Origin: Sphingomonas sanguinis
GTDB taxonomy: Bacteria; Pseudomonadota; Alphaproteobacteria; Sphingomonadales; Sphingomonadaceae
NCBI RefSeq assembly: GCF_019297835.1
Contig: NZ_CP079203.1
Coordinates: 1,275,001 to 1,339,000, forward strand
Direction of reading: 5' to 3'
DNA length: 64,000 bases
Part shown: piece after piece, positions 1-9,779 of the stretch
Position numbering within the stretch: position 1 is the first letter of the stretch
How the letters are laid out: each line of letters opens with the position of its first letter
The notes under the pieces: model-generated
What the model was told of the DNA's origin: nothing
The model's database searches: none
The model's input: the letters and a program-made list of their open reading frames with translations, nothing else
Made by a program: the position numbers and the translations under genes

Positions 1-293
1 TCCATGCGCTTCAGGCCCGTCACCTCGATCTGCTGGACGCGGAACCCGGCATGGCCCGCCTGTTCGGCGATCGCGGTACCGATCATGCCGGGCACGCCGA
101 CATAGGTCGCGACCGCCAGCACCGCCGCGCCCGCGCCGCCCAGGATCGTCCAGGTGACGGCCTTCTTGATCGTCTCCTCGCTGACCGGCACCTTGGCCAG
201 CAGGCGCTGCGCCAGCGTGACGCGCTTGACCGGCTGGCGGCGGCGGGGCGCCGGACGGCGCGGGGGGGGGCCGCGCTTGATCGTCCGGCTCAT
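1..293 (-). CDS. ftsQ: Cell division protein FtsQ (partial, N-terminal 97 residues)
   Basis: FtsQ is a bitopic inner-membrane divisome protein that links FtsA/FtsZ-side components to FtsW/FtsI through FtsB and FtsL. The visible part has a basic, Pro/Arg-rich cytoplasmic tail (residues 1-45), one hydrophobic segment (about 48-72) and the start of a POTRA domain, with FRVQQIEVTGLKRM near the cut. The ATG overlaps the ddl stop as ATGA, which fixes the start. The gene is last in the visible dcw operon and leaves the window at its 3' end. Codons 9-12 lie in a run of nine C (G on the plus strand, 262-270). Identity rests on position after ddl plus the TM/POTRA pattern. Confidence 0.88.
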   Translation of the reverse strand, partial: MSRTIKRGPPPRRPAPRRRQPVKRVTLAQRLLAKVPVSEETIKKAVTWTILGGAGAAVLAVATYVGVPGMIGTAIAEQAGHAGFRVQQIEVTGLKRM

Positions 294-1234
294 CCCGCCT
301 GATCCTTGTACCAAGCGATCGCCTCGTCCACGATCGCCTGAACCAGCGTGTCGTAATCCATGCCGACATGGCGGCCCTGTTCGGGCACCAGGCTGAGCGG
401 GGTCATACCCGGCTGGGTGTTGACCTCCAGCAGGAACAGCCCGTCGACCCCGCGCTCGTCATCCCAGCGGAAGTCGGAGCGCGAGGCACCGCGACAGCCC
501 AGGATGCGATGCGCCTCCAGCGCCAGCGACTTGCACGCCTCGGCGATCTCGTCGGGAATCTGCGCGGGGCAGACATGCTCGGTAAGGCCGTCGGTGTACT
601 TCGCGTCGAAGTCGTACCAGCCATTCTTGGGCTTCAACTCGGTCACGCCCAGCGCACGGTTGCCCAGCACGGCGGTGGTCAGCTCGCGGCCCCGGATATA
701 GGGCTCGGCCAGCAATTCCTCAAACTCGCCCCAGGGACCGGCGGCATCGCGCGCAATGGGCTGGCCATGGTTGCTGGTGTCGGTGACGATCGCGACGCCG
801 ACCGAGGAACCCTCGTTCACGGGCTTGAGCACATAGGGGCGCGGCAGCGGATCGGCGGCGAACAGATCCTCCGACTTCACGATGCGGCCGCCGGGCATCG
901 GAATGCCGTGCGGCACGAGCGCCTGCTTGGTCAGCACCTTGTCGATCGCGATGACCGAGGTGGCGAGGCCCGAATGGGTGTACGGAATGCCCATCAGGTC
1001 GAGCATGCCCTGCACCGTGCCGTCCTCGCCGGGTGAACCGTGCAGTGCGTTGAAGACGATATCGGGCTTGGCTTGCGTCAGCCTGGCCGCAAGGTCGCGG
1101 TCCATGTCGATCCGGGTAACGCGGTGGCCGTTTCGCTCCAGCGCGTCGGCGACGCCCGCCCCGGACATCAGCGACACCGGCCGCTCCGCCGACCAGCCGC
1201 CCATCAGAACCGCGATATGCAGATTGTCGGTCAC
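290..1234 (-). CDS. ddl: D-alanine--D-alanine ligase
   Basis: This cytoplasmic ATP-grasp ligase joins two D-Ala to make the dipeptide that MurF adds to the peptidoglycan precursor. From the GTG chosen here it is 314 residues, normal for the family. Visible signatures are GGWSAERPVS near the N-terminus, ALHGSPGEDGTVQG around residues 64-77, and the C-terminal metal/ATP region LEVNTQPGMTPLSLVPEQ. The GTG overlaps the murB stop (GTGA), in keeping with the rest of the operon. An upstream in-frame ATG eight codons earlier (MGNTKSGN) would lie inside murB and is less likely. The 3' end overlaps ftsQ by 4 nt. Confidence 0.95.
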   Translation of the reverse strand: MTDNLHIAVLMGGWSAERPVSLMSGAGVADALERNGHRVTRIDMDRDLAARLTQAKPDIVFNALHGSPGEDGTVQGMLDLMGIPYTHSGLATSVIAIDKVLTKQALVPHGIPMPGGRIVKSEDLFAADPLPRPYVLKPVNEGSSVGVAIVTDTSNHGQPIARDAAGPWGEFEELLAEPYIRGRELTTAVLGNRALGVTELKPKNGWYDFDAKYTDGLTEHVCPAQIPDEIAEACKSLALEAHRILGCRGASRSDFRWDDERGVDGLFLLEVNTQPGMTPLSLVPEQGRHVGMDYDTLVQAIVDEAIAWYKDQAG

Positions 1235-2118
1235 TTCGCGATTCCCACTCTTTGTATTTCCCATTCGAGGCAAACGCCCGACTGCGCCTTCACGCGGGCG
1301 CGCACATCCTCGCCCAGCGCCTCGATCTCCGCCGCCGTGGCGTTGCCGAGGTTGAGCAGGAAATTGCAATGCTTTTCCGACACCTGCGCGTCGCCCAGCG
1401 TCAGCCCGCGACAGCCCGCCGCATCGACCAGCGCCCAAGCCTTGTGCCCGTCCGGATTCTTGAAGGTCGAGCCGCCGGTCTTGGACCGCAGCGGCTGCGA
1501 CGCCTCACGCGCAGCGGCGATGCGGTCCATCTCGGCCTGGATGTCGGCAGGTTCGGCGGCATGGCCCCGAAAGGTCGCCTCGACCACCACCGTGCCGTCG
1601 GTCAGGTTGGAGTGGCGATAGGTATATTCCAGATCGACGATCCCCACCGTCTCGACCGTGCCGTCGCGACGCACAACCGTGGCGGAGACCAGCACGTCCG
1701 CCACCTCGCGGCCATAGGCGCCGCCGTTCATCCGCACGAAGCCGCCGACCGTGCCGGGGATCGAGCGCAGAAACTCCAACCCGCCAATGCCCGCATCGCG
1801 CGCGTTGGACGAGACCAGGATGCCCGAGGTGCCGCCGCCACAGGTGATGAGGTGCCCCTCCCCGGCCCGCGCATAGCTGAACGGCTTGCCGAGCCGGATC
1901 ACGACGCCCGGCACGCCGCCGTCGCGCACGATCAGATTGGAACCGAGGCCCAGCGCCATGACGGGCGTGTCGGCCCCGAGCGCCCGCAGGAACGCCGACA
2001 GGTCATCCGTGTCCTTGGGCTCCAGCAGATATTCGGCCGCTCCGCCCGCCTTGAACCACACGAGCGGCGCCAGCGGCGCGGCGTGCGTCAATCGACCGGC
2101 GGTGTCGGGCAGGTTCAT
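1231..2118 (-). CDS. murB: UDP-N-acetylmuramate dehydrogenase MurB
   Basis: MurB is the FAD enzyme that reduces UDP-GlcNAc-enolpyruvate with NADPH to UDP-MurNAc in the cytoplasm. The product is 295 residues. The FAD-binding region shows [13 protein letters not shown], followed by [20 protein letters not shown]. The catalytic segment is [11 protein letters not shown], and the C-terminal [14 protein letters not shown] is typical of the shorter type II MurB. The ATG overlaps the murC stop (ATGA). A longer reading frame starting inside murC (MGGGPGERH) was rejected because it would break the 4-nt overlap pattern of the operon. Confidence 0.95.
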   Translation of the reverse strand: MNLPDTAGRLTHAAPLAPLVWFKAGGAAEYLLEPKDTDDLSAFLRALGADTPVMALGLGSNLIVRDGGVPGVVIRLGKPFSYARAGEGHLITCGGGTSGILVSSNARDAGIGGLEFLRSIPGTVGGFVRMNGGAYGREVADVLVSATVVRRDGTVETVGIVDLEYTYRHSNLTDGTVVVEATFRGHAAEPADIQAEMDRIAAAREASQPLRSKTGGSTFKNPDGHKAWALVDAAGCRGLTLGDAQVSEKHCNFLLNLGNATAAEIEALGEDVRARVKAQSGVCLEWEIQRVGIAK

Positions 2119-3530
2119 CGGCGCGCCTCGATGGCGCTCGCCAGGCCCGCCGCCCATTTGGTGATGTCGCCCGCGCCCAGGCAGACGATCATGTCGTCCG
2201 CGCGGATCGAGCCTGCCAGTTCCTCGGCCAGCGCATCGGCGTCGGCGACCGTCGCGGTCGAGCGATGCCCGCGCCGCTTCAGCCCCTCGACCAGCGCCTG
2301 CGCGTCGACGCCCTCGATCGGCTGCTCTCCCGCCGCGAAGACCGGCGTCACCAGCACGCGATCGGCATCGTTGAAGGCGGTCTGGAACTCCTCCATCAGA
2401 TTGCCGAGCCGGGTGAAGCGGTGCGGCTGCACCACCGCGATCACACGACCACGTGCGCCTTCACGCGCGGCGGCCAGCACGGCACGGATCTCGACCGGGT
2501 GATGGCCGTAATCGTCGATCACGGTCGCCGTGCCGCCATCGACCGCGATCTCGCCGACCTTGGTGAAGCGGCGCTTGACGCCGCCGAACTGGCTGAAGCC
2601 CTGTTGGATGGTCGCATCGTCGATGCCCAGTTCCAGCGCCACGCCGATCGCAGCCAGCGCGTTCTGGACATTGTGACGGCCGGGCATGGGCAGCTCGATC
2701 CCCTCGATCGAACGGCTGGAGCCGTCGCGGTTGCGGATGATCGCCTCGAACCGGTTGCCGCCGGGAATCGGCGTGACATTGACGCCGCGCACGTCCGCCT
2801 GCGCCGAAAAGCCATAGGTCACGACGCGCCGGTCGCGCACGCGCGGCAGGATGTTCTGCACCTCCGGGTGGTCGAGGCAGAGCAAGGCCGCGCCGTAGAA
2901 GGGGACATTCTCGACGAACTCGACGAACGCGTCCTTCACCCGGTCGAACGAGCCATAATGGTCGAGATGCTCGGGATCGATATTGGTCACGACCGCGATC
3001 GTGCCGTCGAGGCGCAGGAAGCTGCCGTCGCTCTCGTCCGCCTCGACGACCATCCAGTCGCTGGCGCCCAGGCGCGCGTTCGAGCCATAGCTGTTGATGA
3101 TGCCGCCATTGATGACGGTCGGATCCACCCCGCCCGCATCCAGCAGCGCCGCGACCATCGAGGTGGTCGTGGTCTTGCCATGCGTACCCGCCACCGCGAC
3201 GGTGGACTTCAACCGCATCAGTTCGGCCAGCATCTCGGCACGGCGCACCACGGGGATGCGACGTTCCAGGGCCGCTTCGACTTCGGGGTTCGATCGGGTG
3301 ATCGCGGTCGAGGTGACGACCACCGCCGCATCGCCCAGATTGTCGGCGGCATGGCCGATCGCAACCGGAATGCCCTTGTCGCGCAGCCCTTGCACCACAT
3401 AACCCTCGGCCACGTCGGAGCCCTGCACCCGGTAGCCGAGATTCTTCATCACCTCGGCAATACCCGACATGCCGATGCCGCCGATGCCGACGAAATGGAT
3501 CGTGCCGATATCCGTGGCGACGCCCTTCAT
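2115..3530 (-). CDS. murC: UDP-N-acetylmuramate--L-alanine ligase MurC
   Basis: MurC is the first of the four Mur ligases and adds L-Ala to UDP-MurNAc using ATP. The product is 471 residues, the usual length. It opens with the UDP-binding Rossmann motif [14 protein letters not shown], has the ATP P-loop [12 protein letters not shown] around residues 110-121, and contains the central-domain segment [14 protein letters not shown]. The ATG overlaps the murG stop by 4 nt and the 3' end overlaps murB by 4 nt, so it sits in the middle of the dcw operon. Confidence 0.97.
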   Translation of the reverse strand: MKGVATDIGTIHFVGIGGIGMSGIAEVMKNLGYRVQGSDVAEGYVVQGLRDKGIPVAIGHAADNLGDAAVVVTSTAITRSNPEVEAALERRIPVVRRAEMLAELMRLKSTVAVAGTHGKTTTTSMVAALLDAGGVDPTVINGGIINSYGSNARLGASDWMVVEADESDGSFLRLDGTIAVVTNIDPEHLDHYGSFDRVKDAFVEFVENVPFYGAALLCLDHPEVQNILPRVRDRRVVTYGFSAQADVRGVNVTPIPGGNRFEAIIRNRDGSSRSIEGIELPMPGRHNVQNALAAIGVALELGIDDATIQQGFSQFGGVKRRFTKVGEIAVDGGTATVIDDYGHHPVEIRAVLAAAREGARGRVIAVVQPHRFTRLGNLMEEFQTAFNDADRVLVTPVFAAGEQPIEGVDAQALVEGLKRRGHRSTATVADADALAEELAGSIRADDMIVCLGAGDITKWAAGLASAIEARR

Positions 3531-4678
3531 GCGCCTGCTCCCGCCAAATTCCGTGTCCTTTGCGATTTGCCCACCGGCAAGACCATGCGCGGCGCGTCGA
3601 GGCTTTCGACTAGATCGGCGAGGTCGCTCGCCGCCTCGGGCCGTCCGCAGGCGCGTGCGCGGCCCGCCGCATTCTCCAGCGCCGCCGGGTCGAGGCCCAG
3701 CTTCTGCATCTGCTTCGCCAGTTCCACGGGCGTGAAGTCGCCCTGCGCGATGGTCCGCGCGCCGCCCGCCTTCGTCATCTCTCGCGCGTTCACCGTCTGG
3801 TGATCGTCGGTCGCCGAGGGCAGCGGCACCAGGATCGCTGGGCGGCCCGCGACCGTCAGCTCGGCCAGGGTCGAGGCCCCTGCCCGCGCGATCACCAGAT
3901 GCGCCCAGGCGAGCTGCTCGGGCAGGTCGGGCAGATAGGTGGCGAGTTCGGCCGGAATCTCATGCTCGGCATATTTGGCGCGCACCGCGTCGATATCCTC
4001 GATCCGCGCCTGATGCGTCACCTGCAAGCGCCGCCGGAAGGTGACGGGCAGCATGGCGAGGCCATCGGGCACGACCTGGCTGAGGATGCTCGCCCCCTGG
4101 CTGCCGCCGGTGACGAGGACGCGGAAGATACCGTCCTCTTCCAACAGTGGATAGGGGCGCGAGCGCAGCGCCAGCACCTGATCGCGGACCGGATTGCCGA
4201 TCAGCCGGGTCTTGGCCGCATGCTTGGCGCTCAGCCGCTGCGTATCCTCATAGGATAGGGCGATCGCATCGACCTTGCCCGCGACCAGCCGGTTGACCCG
4301 GCCGAGCACGGCGTTCTGCTCGTGGATGGCGGTCGGAATCCCTTCCGCAAACGCCGCCAGCAAAGCGGGCATCGCCGGATAGCCGCCGAAACCGATCACC
4401 GCCGCCGGGCGGAACGTCTTGTAGAGTTCGCGCGCCATGGCCCGGCCGCGCCACATTTCGCGCAGTGCCTTGGCCCAGCCGACCGGCCCGCCCGAAAAGC
4501 GCCCGGCGGGCAGGACGTGGGTCTGGATATCCTCGAACAGTCCCGGGAAGCGCACGCCGCGCGCGTCGGATACCAAGGCGACGCGGTGGCCGCGCCGGGT
4601 CAGCTCGGCCGCCAGCGCGGCGGCGGGAACCATATGGCCGCCGGTACCCCCGGCGGCGAGGACGAAGTGACGGCTCAT
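3527..4678 (-). CDS. murG: UDP-GlcNAc:lipid I N-acetylglucosaminyltransferase MurG
   Basis: MurG is the peripheral inner-membrane GT-B glycosyltransferase that converts lipid I to lipid II. The product is 383 residues from the ATG that overlaps the ftsW stop. The N-terminal glycine loop AAGGTGGHM, the acceptor-side [12 protein letters not shown] and the donor-side [10 protein letters not shown] are all present, and a conserved [10 protein letters not shown] segment lies in the C-terminal domain. An alternative ATG four codons upstream (MERA) lies inside ftsW. The protein ends with a short basic and Ala-rich tail. Confidence 0.96.
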   Translation of the reverse strand: MSRHFVLAAGGTGGHMVPAAALAAELTRRGHRVALVSDARGVRFPGLFEDIQTHVLPAGRFSGGPVGWAKALREMWRGRAMARELYKTFRPAAVIGFGGYPAMPALLAAFAEGIPTAIHEQNAVLGRVNRLVAGKVDAIALSYEDTQRLSAKHAAKTRLIGNPVRDQVLALRSRPYPLLEEDGIFRVLVTGGSQGASILSQVVPDGLAMLPVTFRRRLQVTHQARIEDIDAVRAKYAEHEIPAELATYLPDLPEQLAWAHLVIARAGASTLAELTVAGRPAILVPLPSATDDHQTVNAREMTKAGGARTIAQGDFTPVELAKQMQKLGLDPAALENAAGRARACGRPEAASDLADLVESLDAPRMVLPVGKSQRTRNLAGAGA

Positions 4679-5907
4679 TGCCCGCTCCACCTGACTACAT
4701 AGGGGCTGCGCGTCAGGAACGGATTGCGCCGGGTGAATGCCAGCAACAACCCCATCCCGATCGACAGCGCGATCATCGACGAGCCGCCATAGCTGATGAA
4801 CGGCAGGGTCATCCCCTTGGACGGGGCCAGCCCCGTATTCACCGCCATCGAAATCAGCGCCTGCGCGCCGAACTGCACCGCCAGCCCGGAGGCCGCGTAG
4901 AGCTTGAACTCGTCCTGTTCGTCAAGCAGCTTCACGAACACGCGCACCACGATCGCCAGGAAGACGAGCGCGATGATCGAGCAGGCGATCAGCCCGAACT
5001 CCTCGCCGATCACCGAGAAGATATAGTCGGTATGCGCCTCCGGCAGGCCGAACTTGGCGGTGCCCCCGCCCGGCCCGGTCCCGGTCCAGCCCCCCGCGGT
5101 CAGGGTGTTGTGGGCGGCATTGACCTGGAAGTGGTCGGCCGCGCCCTCGCCGTCGACATCGGGGAAGAGGAATGCGTTGATGCGGTTCCGCGCCACGCTG
5201 TAGAACATATAGGCCGCCGTCAGCCCGACCGGCACCATGGCGGCGAGCCCCAGCATGATCCGCATCGGGGTGCCGGAGATCATCAGCAGCGCCGCCCAGA
5301 TCACGCAGAAGACGATGGTCTGGCCGAAATCCGGCTGCATCATCAACAGTCCGGCGACCAACCCGGTCAGCCCCATGGTGATCAGCGTGGCGGGCAGATC
5401 GCGCTCCCTGGCCTTGAGCGACAGGAGCCAGGCGGTCGTCACGACGAACATCGGCTTCAGGAATTCGGACGGCTGGAACTGCGCGAAACCGAAGCCTATC
5501 CAGCGCCGCGCGCCGTTGATCTCCACCCCGATAAAGGGCGTGACCGCCAGGATCGCGATCAGCACGCCCGTCCCCAGCACCGCCATGCGCCGCGCGGTCA
5601 CGACGGGCAGCATCGACACGGCGAACAGCACGGGCAGCGAGACGCCGACCCACATCACCTGTCGCCAGAAATAATAAAGCGGCGCGAACTTCCGATGCTC
5701 GCCCGAATAGCGCATCGCCGTGGCCGGGCTGGCGGCCGCGACTGCGATCAGGCCAATCGCGATCAGGAACAGGGTGAGCAGCAGCAACACCCGGTCGATA
5801 TCCCAGAACCAGGTACCCAGCGGCGAGCGGTCGCCACGCCCGCCCCGGCCCTTGATCGATCCGATCAGGCCGGGGCGCGGGGTGGCTTTGGATGCACGCT
5901 CTTTCAT
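4675..5907 (-). CDS. ftsW: Peptidoglycan glycosyltransferase FtsW (SEDS family)
   Basis: FtsW is the polytopic SEDS glycosyltransferase that polymerises septal glycan strands together with FtsI. The 410-residue product has a basic cytoplasmic N-terminus (residues 1-32) followed by about ten hydrophobic segments. SEDS hallmarks are GARRWIGFGFAQFQPSEF, MMQPDFGQT in the middle, and the late segment LPFISYGGSSMIALSIGMG. It overlaps murD and murG by 4 nt at either end. It is FtsW rather than RodA because of its place between murD and murG. Confidence 0.96.
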   Translation of the reverse strand: MKERASKATPRPGLIGSIKGRGGRGDRSPLGTWFWDIDRVLLLLTLFLIAIGLIAVAAASPATAMRYSGEHRKFAPLYYFWRQVMWVGVSLPVLFAVSMLPVVTARRMAVLGTGVLIAILAVTPFIGVEINGARRWIGFGFAQFQPSEFLKPMFVVTTAWLLSLKARERDLPATLITMGLTGLVAGLLMMQPDFGQTIVFCVIWAALLMISGTPMRIMLGLAAMVPVGLTAAYMFYSVARNRINAFLFPDVDGEGAADHFQVNAAHNTLTAGGWTGTGPGGGTAKFGLPEAHTDYIFSVIGEEFGLIACSIIALVFLAIVVRVFVKLLDEQDEFKLYAASGLAVQFGAQALISMAVNTGLAPSKGMTLPFISYGGSSMIALSIGMGLLLAFTRRNPFLTRSPYVVRWSGQ

Positions 5908-7205
5908 GCCAGAGCCTCCACCGCCGCGCGGAAGGCGTCGCCCCGCGCTTCGTAATCGCGAAACTGGTCGAAGCTGGCGCAGGCCGGGGACAGCAACACC
6001 GTGTCGCCGGGCTGCGCTGCGGCAGCCGCATGGGCAACCGCTGTCTCCAGCGTGCCCGACCGCTCGACCACGGGCACCTTGTCCTTCAACAGGTCGAAGA
6101 ACAGCGGCGCGGCCTCGCCGATGGTATAGGCCGCGACGACATGGTCCAGATGGGCGGCGCAGGCGTCAAGATCGTCGCCCTTGCGCTTGCCGCCGACGAT
6201 CCAGTGGACGCGGGAGAACGCCGCCAGTGCGGGCGCGGTGGATTCGGGGTTGGTCGCCTTGGAGTCGTTGACGAACGCCACGCCGTTCCGGGTCGCGACA
6301 TACTGCATCCGGTGCGGCAGGCTGGCATAGGTGCGCAGACCCGTCCGAATAGTCTCCACATCAAGGCCCAGAATATCGCATACCTCGACGGCGGCACGGG
6401 CGTTATGCCGGTTATGTGGTCCCTGCAAAGCAGGCCACTCGCGCTGTTCGCGATCGTCGATAGGCTTGAAGTCGAAAGCATCCTCAATAAAGCTCGCGAC
6501 TAAGCCCTTTGAGCCGCCCAAAGCATCATGATCGGCTGCAGAGACGACATCGACCACCGCATTACGCCCGGCCGACTGCATCGAAAACAGCCGCGCCTTG
6601 GAAGCTGCGTACCCCTCGAACCCGTCATAGCGGTCGAGATGGTCGGGCGTGATGTTGAGCAGCACCGCAACGTCGCAATCCAGGCTCTGCGTCAGGTCGA
6701 TCTGATAGCTGGACAGCTCCAGCACATAGACGCCACCCTCGGGCAGAGGCTCCTGGCCCAGGATCGGCAGGCCGATATTGCCGCCCATCAGGGTCGGCAC
6801 GCCCGCCGTCTTCAGGATGTGGTGGACCAGCGCGGTCGTGGTCGACTTGCCGTTGGTGCCGGTGATGCCGACAACCTTGTGCGGCGGCAGGTCTTTGCGG
6901 GCTTGTGCAAACAGCTCGATATCGCCGATCACCGGCACGCCCGCCGCCCGCGCGGCGGCGGCCAGCGGGTGCGTGTTGAGCGGCACACCCGGCGACACGA
7001 CCAGCGCGTCGAAGCCCGACAGGTCGTCGAGCGGCGCGATGCTCAGCCGGTCATGCGCGGCAAAGGCCCCGCGCTTGGCGGGATCGCTGTCCCACGCCAC
7101 TACGCTCGCCCCGCCCTGCAACAGCGCCGAAACGGTCGCGGCGCCGGAGCGTGCGAGCCCCAGCACCGCGTAACGTTTCCCCGCCCAGTCGCTGGCGACG
7201 ATCAT
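5904..7205 (-). CDS. murD: UDP-N-acetylmuramoyl-L-alanine--D-glutamate ligase MurD
   Basis: MurD adds D-Glu to UDP-MurNAc-L-Ala. The product is 433 residues. It begins with a nucleotide-binding [14 protein letters not shown] segment, carries the ATP loop [15 protein letters not shown] at about residues 113-127, and has the [16 protein letters not shown] motif typical of Mur ligases. [10 protein letters not shown] and [10 protein letters not shown] are C-terminal MurD signatures. The start and stop overlap mraY and ftsW by 4 nt. Confidence 0.96.
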   Translation of the reverse strand: MIVASDWAGKRYAVLGLARSGAATVSALLQGGASVVAWDSDPAKRGAFAAHDRLSIAPLDDLSGFDALVVSPGVPLNTHPLAAAARAAGVPVIGDIELFAQARKDLPPHKVVGITGTNGKSTTTALVHHILKTAGVPTLMGGNIGLPILGQEPLPEGGVYVLELSSYQIDLTQSLDCDVAVLLNITPDHLDRYDGFEGYAASKARLFSMQSAGRNAVVDVVSAADHDALGGSKGLVASFIEDAFDFKPIDDREQREWPALQGPHNRHNARAAVEVCDILGLDVETIRTGLRTYASLPHRMQYVATRNGVAFVNDSKATNPESTAPALAAFSRVHWIVGGKRKGDDLDACAAHLDHVVAAYTIGEAAPLFFDLLKDKVPVVERSGTLETAVAHAAAAAQPGDTVLLSPACASFDQFRDYEARGDAFRAAVEALA

Positions 7206-8272
7206 CGCAGCTTCAACGTCGACAAGCCCGCCAGCGCCAGCACGAAGGCGATGATCCAGAAACGGATCACCACGGTCGGCTCCGACCAGCCGAGCTGTTC
7301 GAAGTGATGGTGGATCGGCGCCATGCGGAACACGCGCTTGCCTGTCCGCTTGTAGAAGAAGACCTGGATGATGACCGACATCGCCTCGACCACGAACAGG
7401 CCGCCGATGATGCCCAGCACGATCTCGTGATGCGCGACCACTGCGATGGTGCCGAGCGCGCCGCCCAAGGCCAGGCTGCCGGTGTCGCCCATGAATACCG
7501 CCGCCGGTGGGGCATTGAACCAGAGGAAGGCAAGGCCCGCCCCGACCACCGCGCCGCAGAAGATCGCCAACTCGCCTGCGCCCGGCACATGCGGGATGCC
7601 CAGATAATCGGCGAACTTCACGTTACCGGCCAGATACACGATGACCATGAACGCGACGCTGGCGATGATGACCGGCATGGTCGCCAGGCCGTCCAGCCCG
7701 TCGGTCAGGTTCACCGCATTGCCGAACGCGACGATCGTGAAGGCGGCGAACAGCGGATAGAAATAGCCCAGGTCGATATACATGCGCGAGGTGAAGGGCA
7801 GGTACAGATGCGGCCCGTTCTGCCCCATGATGATCCATGCCGCGACGCCCGCAATGGCGAACTCCAGCAGCAGCCGGGTCTTGCCAGACACACCCGCCGT
7901 CGAGGCCTTCCGCACCTTGTCGTAATCGTCGAGGAAGCCGATCGCGCCGAACCCGAGCGTCACGAACAGGCACGCCCAGACGAACGGGTTGAAGACGTTC
8001 ATCCAGATCAGGATGGATAGCGTCATGCTGGTCAGGATCATCAGCCCGCCCATGGTCGGCGTGCCGCGCTTGGCGAGGTGGGTCTGCGGCCCGTCGGCGC
8101 GGATCGGCTGCCCCTTGCCCTGGCGGACGCGCAGCCAGCCGATGAAGCGCGGCCCGATGATCAGGCCGATGAACAGCGCGGTCGCCACCGTCGCGCCAGT
8201 GCGGAACGACTGGTAACGGATGAGGTTGAGAAGCCCCGGAAACCCGAGATGCTCCGCGATCCAGTACAGCAT
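7202..8272 (-). CDS. mraY: Phospho-N-acetylmuramoyl-pentapeptide-transferase MraY
   Basis: MraY transfers phospho-MurNAc-pentapeptide to undecaprenyl phosphate, forming lipid I in the inner membrane. The product is 356 residues with about ten membrane segments. Catalytic aspartate regions are visible as GFLDDYDKV and [10 protein letters not shown], and the conserved HHHFEQLGW motif is near the C-terminus. It begins 5 nt after the murF stop, one of the few dcw junctions here without an overlap. Confidence 0.97.
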   Translation of the reverse strand: MLYWIAEHLGFPGLLNLIRYQSFRTGATVATALFIGLIIGPRFIGWLRVRQGKGQPIRADGPQTHLAKRGTPTMGGLMILTSMTLSILIWMNVFNPFVWACLFVTLGFGAIGFLDDYDKVRKASTAGVSGKTRLLLEFAIAGVAAWIIMGQNGPHLYLPFTSRMYIDLGYFYPLFAAFTIVAFGNAVNLTDGLDGLATMPVIIASVAFMVIVYLAGNVKFADYLGIPHVPGAGELAIFCGAVVGAGLAFLWFNAPPAAVFMGDTGSLALGGALGTIAVVAHHEIVLGIIGGLFVVEAMSVIIQVFFYKRTGKRVFRMAPIHHHFEQLGWSEPTVVIRFWIIAFVLALAGLSTLKLR

Positions 8273-8277
8273 CTAAC

Positions 8278-9651
8278 TCACGCCCCGCCCGTTGGGGTAT
8301 CGCCGCGCAGGGCCGCCACGACACGCGACAGCCCAACCCCGTTCGACCCCTTGATCAGCACCACGTCATCCGGTGCGATGATAGCGGCCATCGCCTCGCG
8401 CGCGGCCTTCGCATCCGCCACATGGACGAAATCGACCCGCCCCTCAAGCGCGGCCGCCAGCGGCGCCATCGATTCGCCGACCAGCAGCGCCCGTTCGACG
8501 CGCGCCGCAATGATCGGTTCGGCCAGCCCGGCGTGATAATCGGCCGAGTCCTCGCCCAGTTCGCGCATCTCGCCCAGCACCGCGACATGCTGCCCCGGCT
8601 CCTCGGCCAGCACGGCCAGCGTCGCGCGCATCGAGGCGGGATTGGCGTTATAGCTCTCGTCGATGACCAGTGCGCCATTGGCCGCCCGGAACCGCGCGCC
8701 CCGCCCTGCCAGGCCACCCAGTTCGGCCAGCGCGAGGCCCGCCAGCCCCAGATCGCCGCCTGCCGCGTCGATGGCGGCGAGCACCGCCAGTGCATTCGAC
8801 ACCCAATGCCGCCCCGGCTGGGACAAAGTGAAGTTCAGTTCCTTGTCGCCCAGCTTGGCGGTCACGAAGCTGCCCCCGGTCGCGCCGCGCATCGCCTCGA
8901 CCGCGCGGACATCGGCGGCGGGATCAAAGCCGAAGGTCACGATCCGGTCGGCATGGGGTTTGGCGGCGGCGATCAGCCGGTCGCGGTGCGGGCTGTCATA
9001 AGGGATGATCGCCGTGCCGCCGGGTTGGAGACCCTGGAAAATCTCGCCCTTGGCGTCGGCGATGGCGGATTCGTCGGGGAAGAATTCGGTATGCGCAGGC
9101 GCGATGGCGGTGACGATCGCGATATGCGGGCGCACCATCGCGGTCAGCGCGGACAGTTCGCCCGCATGGTTCATCCCCATCTCGAACACGCCAGCGCGAA
9201 CGTCGCGCGGCATCCGCGCAAGGCTCAGCGGCACGCCGGTATGGTTGTTGTAGCTTTTGACCGAGCGGTGCACCGCGCCGCGCCAGCCACGTTCGAGCGC
9301 CGCGTAGAGCGCCTCCTTCGCGCTGGTCTTGCCGACCGAACCAGTGACACCGATGATCGTCGCCGGAGTCCGCGCCCGGCTGGCACGGGCCAGATCCTCC
9401 AGTGCGTGGAAGCTGTCGGCGACCCGAACATGCGGATGGTCGGTCGGGTTGCTGACCAGAGCCCCCGCCGCACCTTGCGCGAACGCCTGATCGAGGAAGC
9501 GATGACCATCGGTCGCCTCGCCCGACATGGCGACGAACAGGTCGCCGGGGCCGACCTCACGGCTGTCGAAGGCAACGCCCGAAACGGCGAAGTCGGCGGA
9601 GGCCGTGCCGCCGGTCGCCGCCGCGATCTCCTGCGCGGTCCACAAGTTCAT
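8278..9651 (-). CDS. murF: UDP-MurNAc-tripeptide--D-alanyl-D-alanine ligase MurF
   Basis: MurF attaches the D-Ala-D-Ala dipeptide made by Ddl and completes the cytoplasmic pentapeptide precursor. From the chosen ATG it is 457 residues. The P-loop is VTGSVGKTSAKEAL; ESYNANPASMRATL and AVLGEMRELGEDS are MurF C-terminal signatures. The ATG overlaps the stop of the 43-codon gene upstream, not murE directly. A longer open frame upstream reads into that small gene in another frame and has no family similarity, so it was not used. Confidence 0.95.
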   Translation of the reverse strand: MNLWTAQEIAAATGGTASADFAVSGVAFDSREVGPGDLFVAMSGEATDGHRFLDQAFAQGAAGALVSNPTDHPHVRVADSFHALEDLARASRARTPATIIGVTGSVGKTSAKEALYAALERGWRGAVHRSVKSYNNHTGVPLSLARMPRDVRAGVFEMGMNHAGELSALTAMVRPHIAIVTAIAPAHTEFFPDESAIADAKGEIFQGLQPGGTAIIPYDSPHRDRLIAAAKPHADRIVTFGFDPAADVRAVEAMRGATGGSFVTAKLGDKELNFTLSQPGRHWVSNALAVLAAIDAAGGDLGLAGLALAELGGLAGRGARFRAANGALVIDESYNANPASMRATLAVLAEEPGQHVAVLGEMRELGEDSADYHAGLAEPIIAARVERALLVGESMAPLAAALEGRVDFVHVADAKAAREAMAAIIAPDDVVLIKGSNGVGLSRVVAALRGDTPTGGA

Positions 9652-9779
9652 TTGCGTTCCTCGGCCGTTTTCGCCCCATAATGCAGCGACAGCTTGGGCC
9701 GCACCCGTGCGGGCGCGTCCGGCTGTGCGGCATCGGCCTTGTCCACCGGGGGCGTCTTGGTCGGAGCCTGCGCCGTCAT
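9648..9779 (-). CDS. Small 43-residue protein encoded between murE and murF
   Basis: A short open frame exactly fills the gap between murE and murF. Its ATG overlaps the murE stop (ATGA) and its stop overlaps the murF start in the same way, so both junctions have the pattern seen through the rest of the operon. The product starts MTAQAPTKTPPVDKAD, is Pro/Ala/Lys rich in its first 25 residues and ends with KLSLHYGAKTAEERK. There is no signal peptide or membrane segment. I do not recognise a family. The arrangement argues that it is translated and may couple murE to murF translation; whether the peptide has its own function is unknown. Confidence 0.65.
   Translation of the reverse strand: MTAQAPTKTPPVDKADAAQPDAPARVRPKLSLHYGAKTAEERK

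Noticed and set aside
1252..6503. Several plus-strand open frames of 200-510 codons opposite murB, murC, ftsW and murD
   Set aside because: All lie antisense to complete Mur/Fts genes and lack ribosome binding sites or domains.
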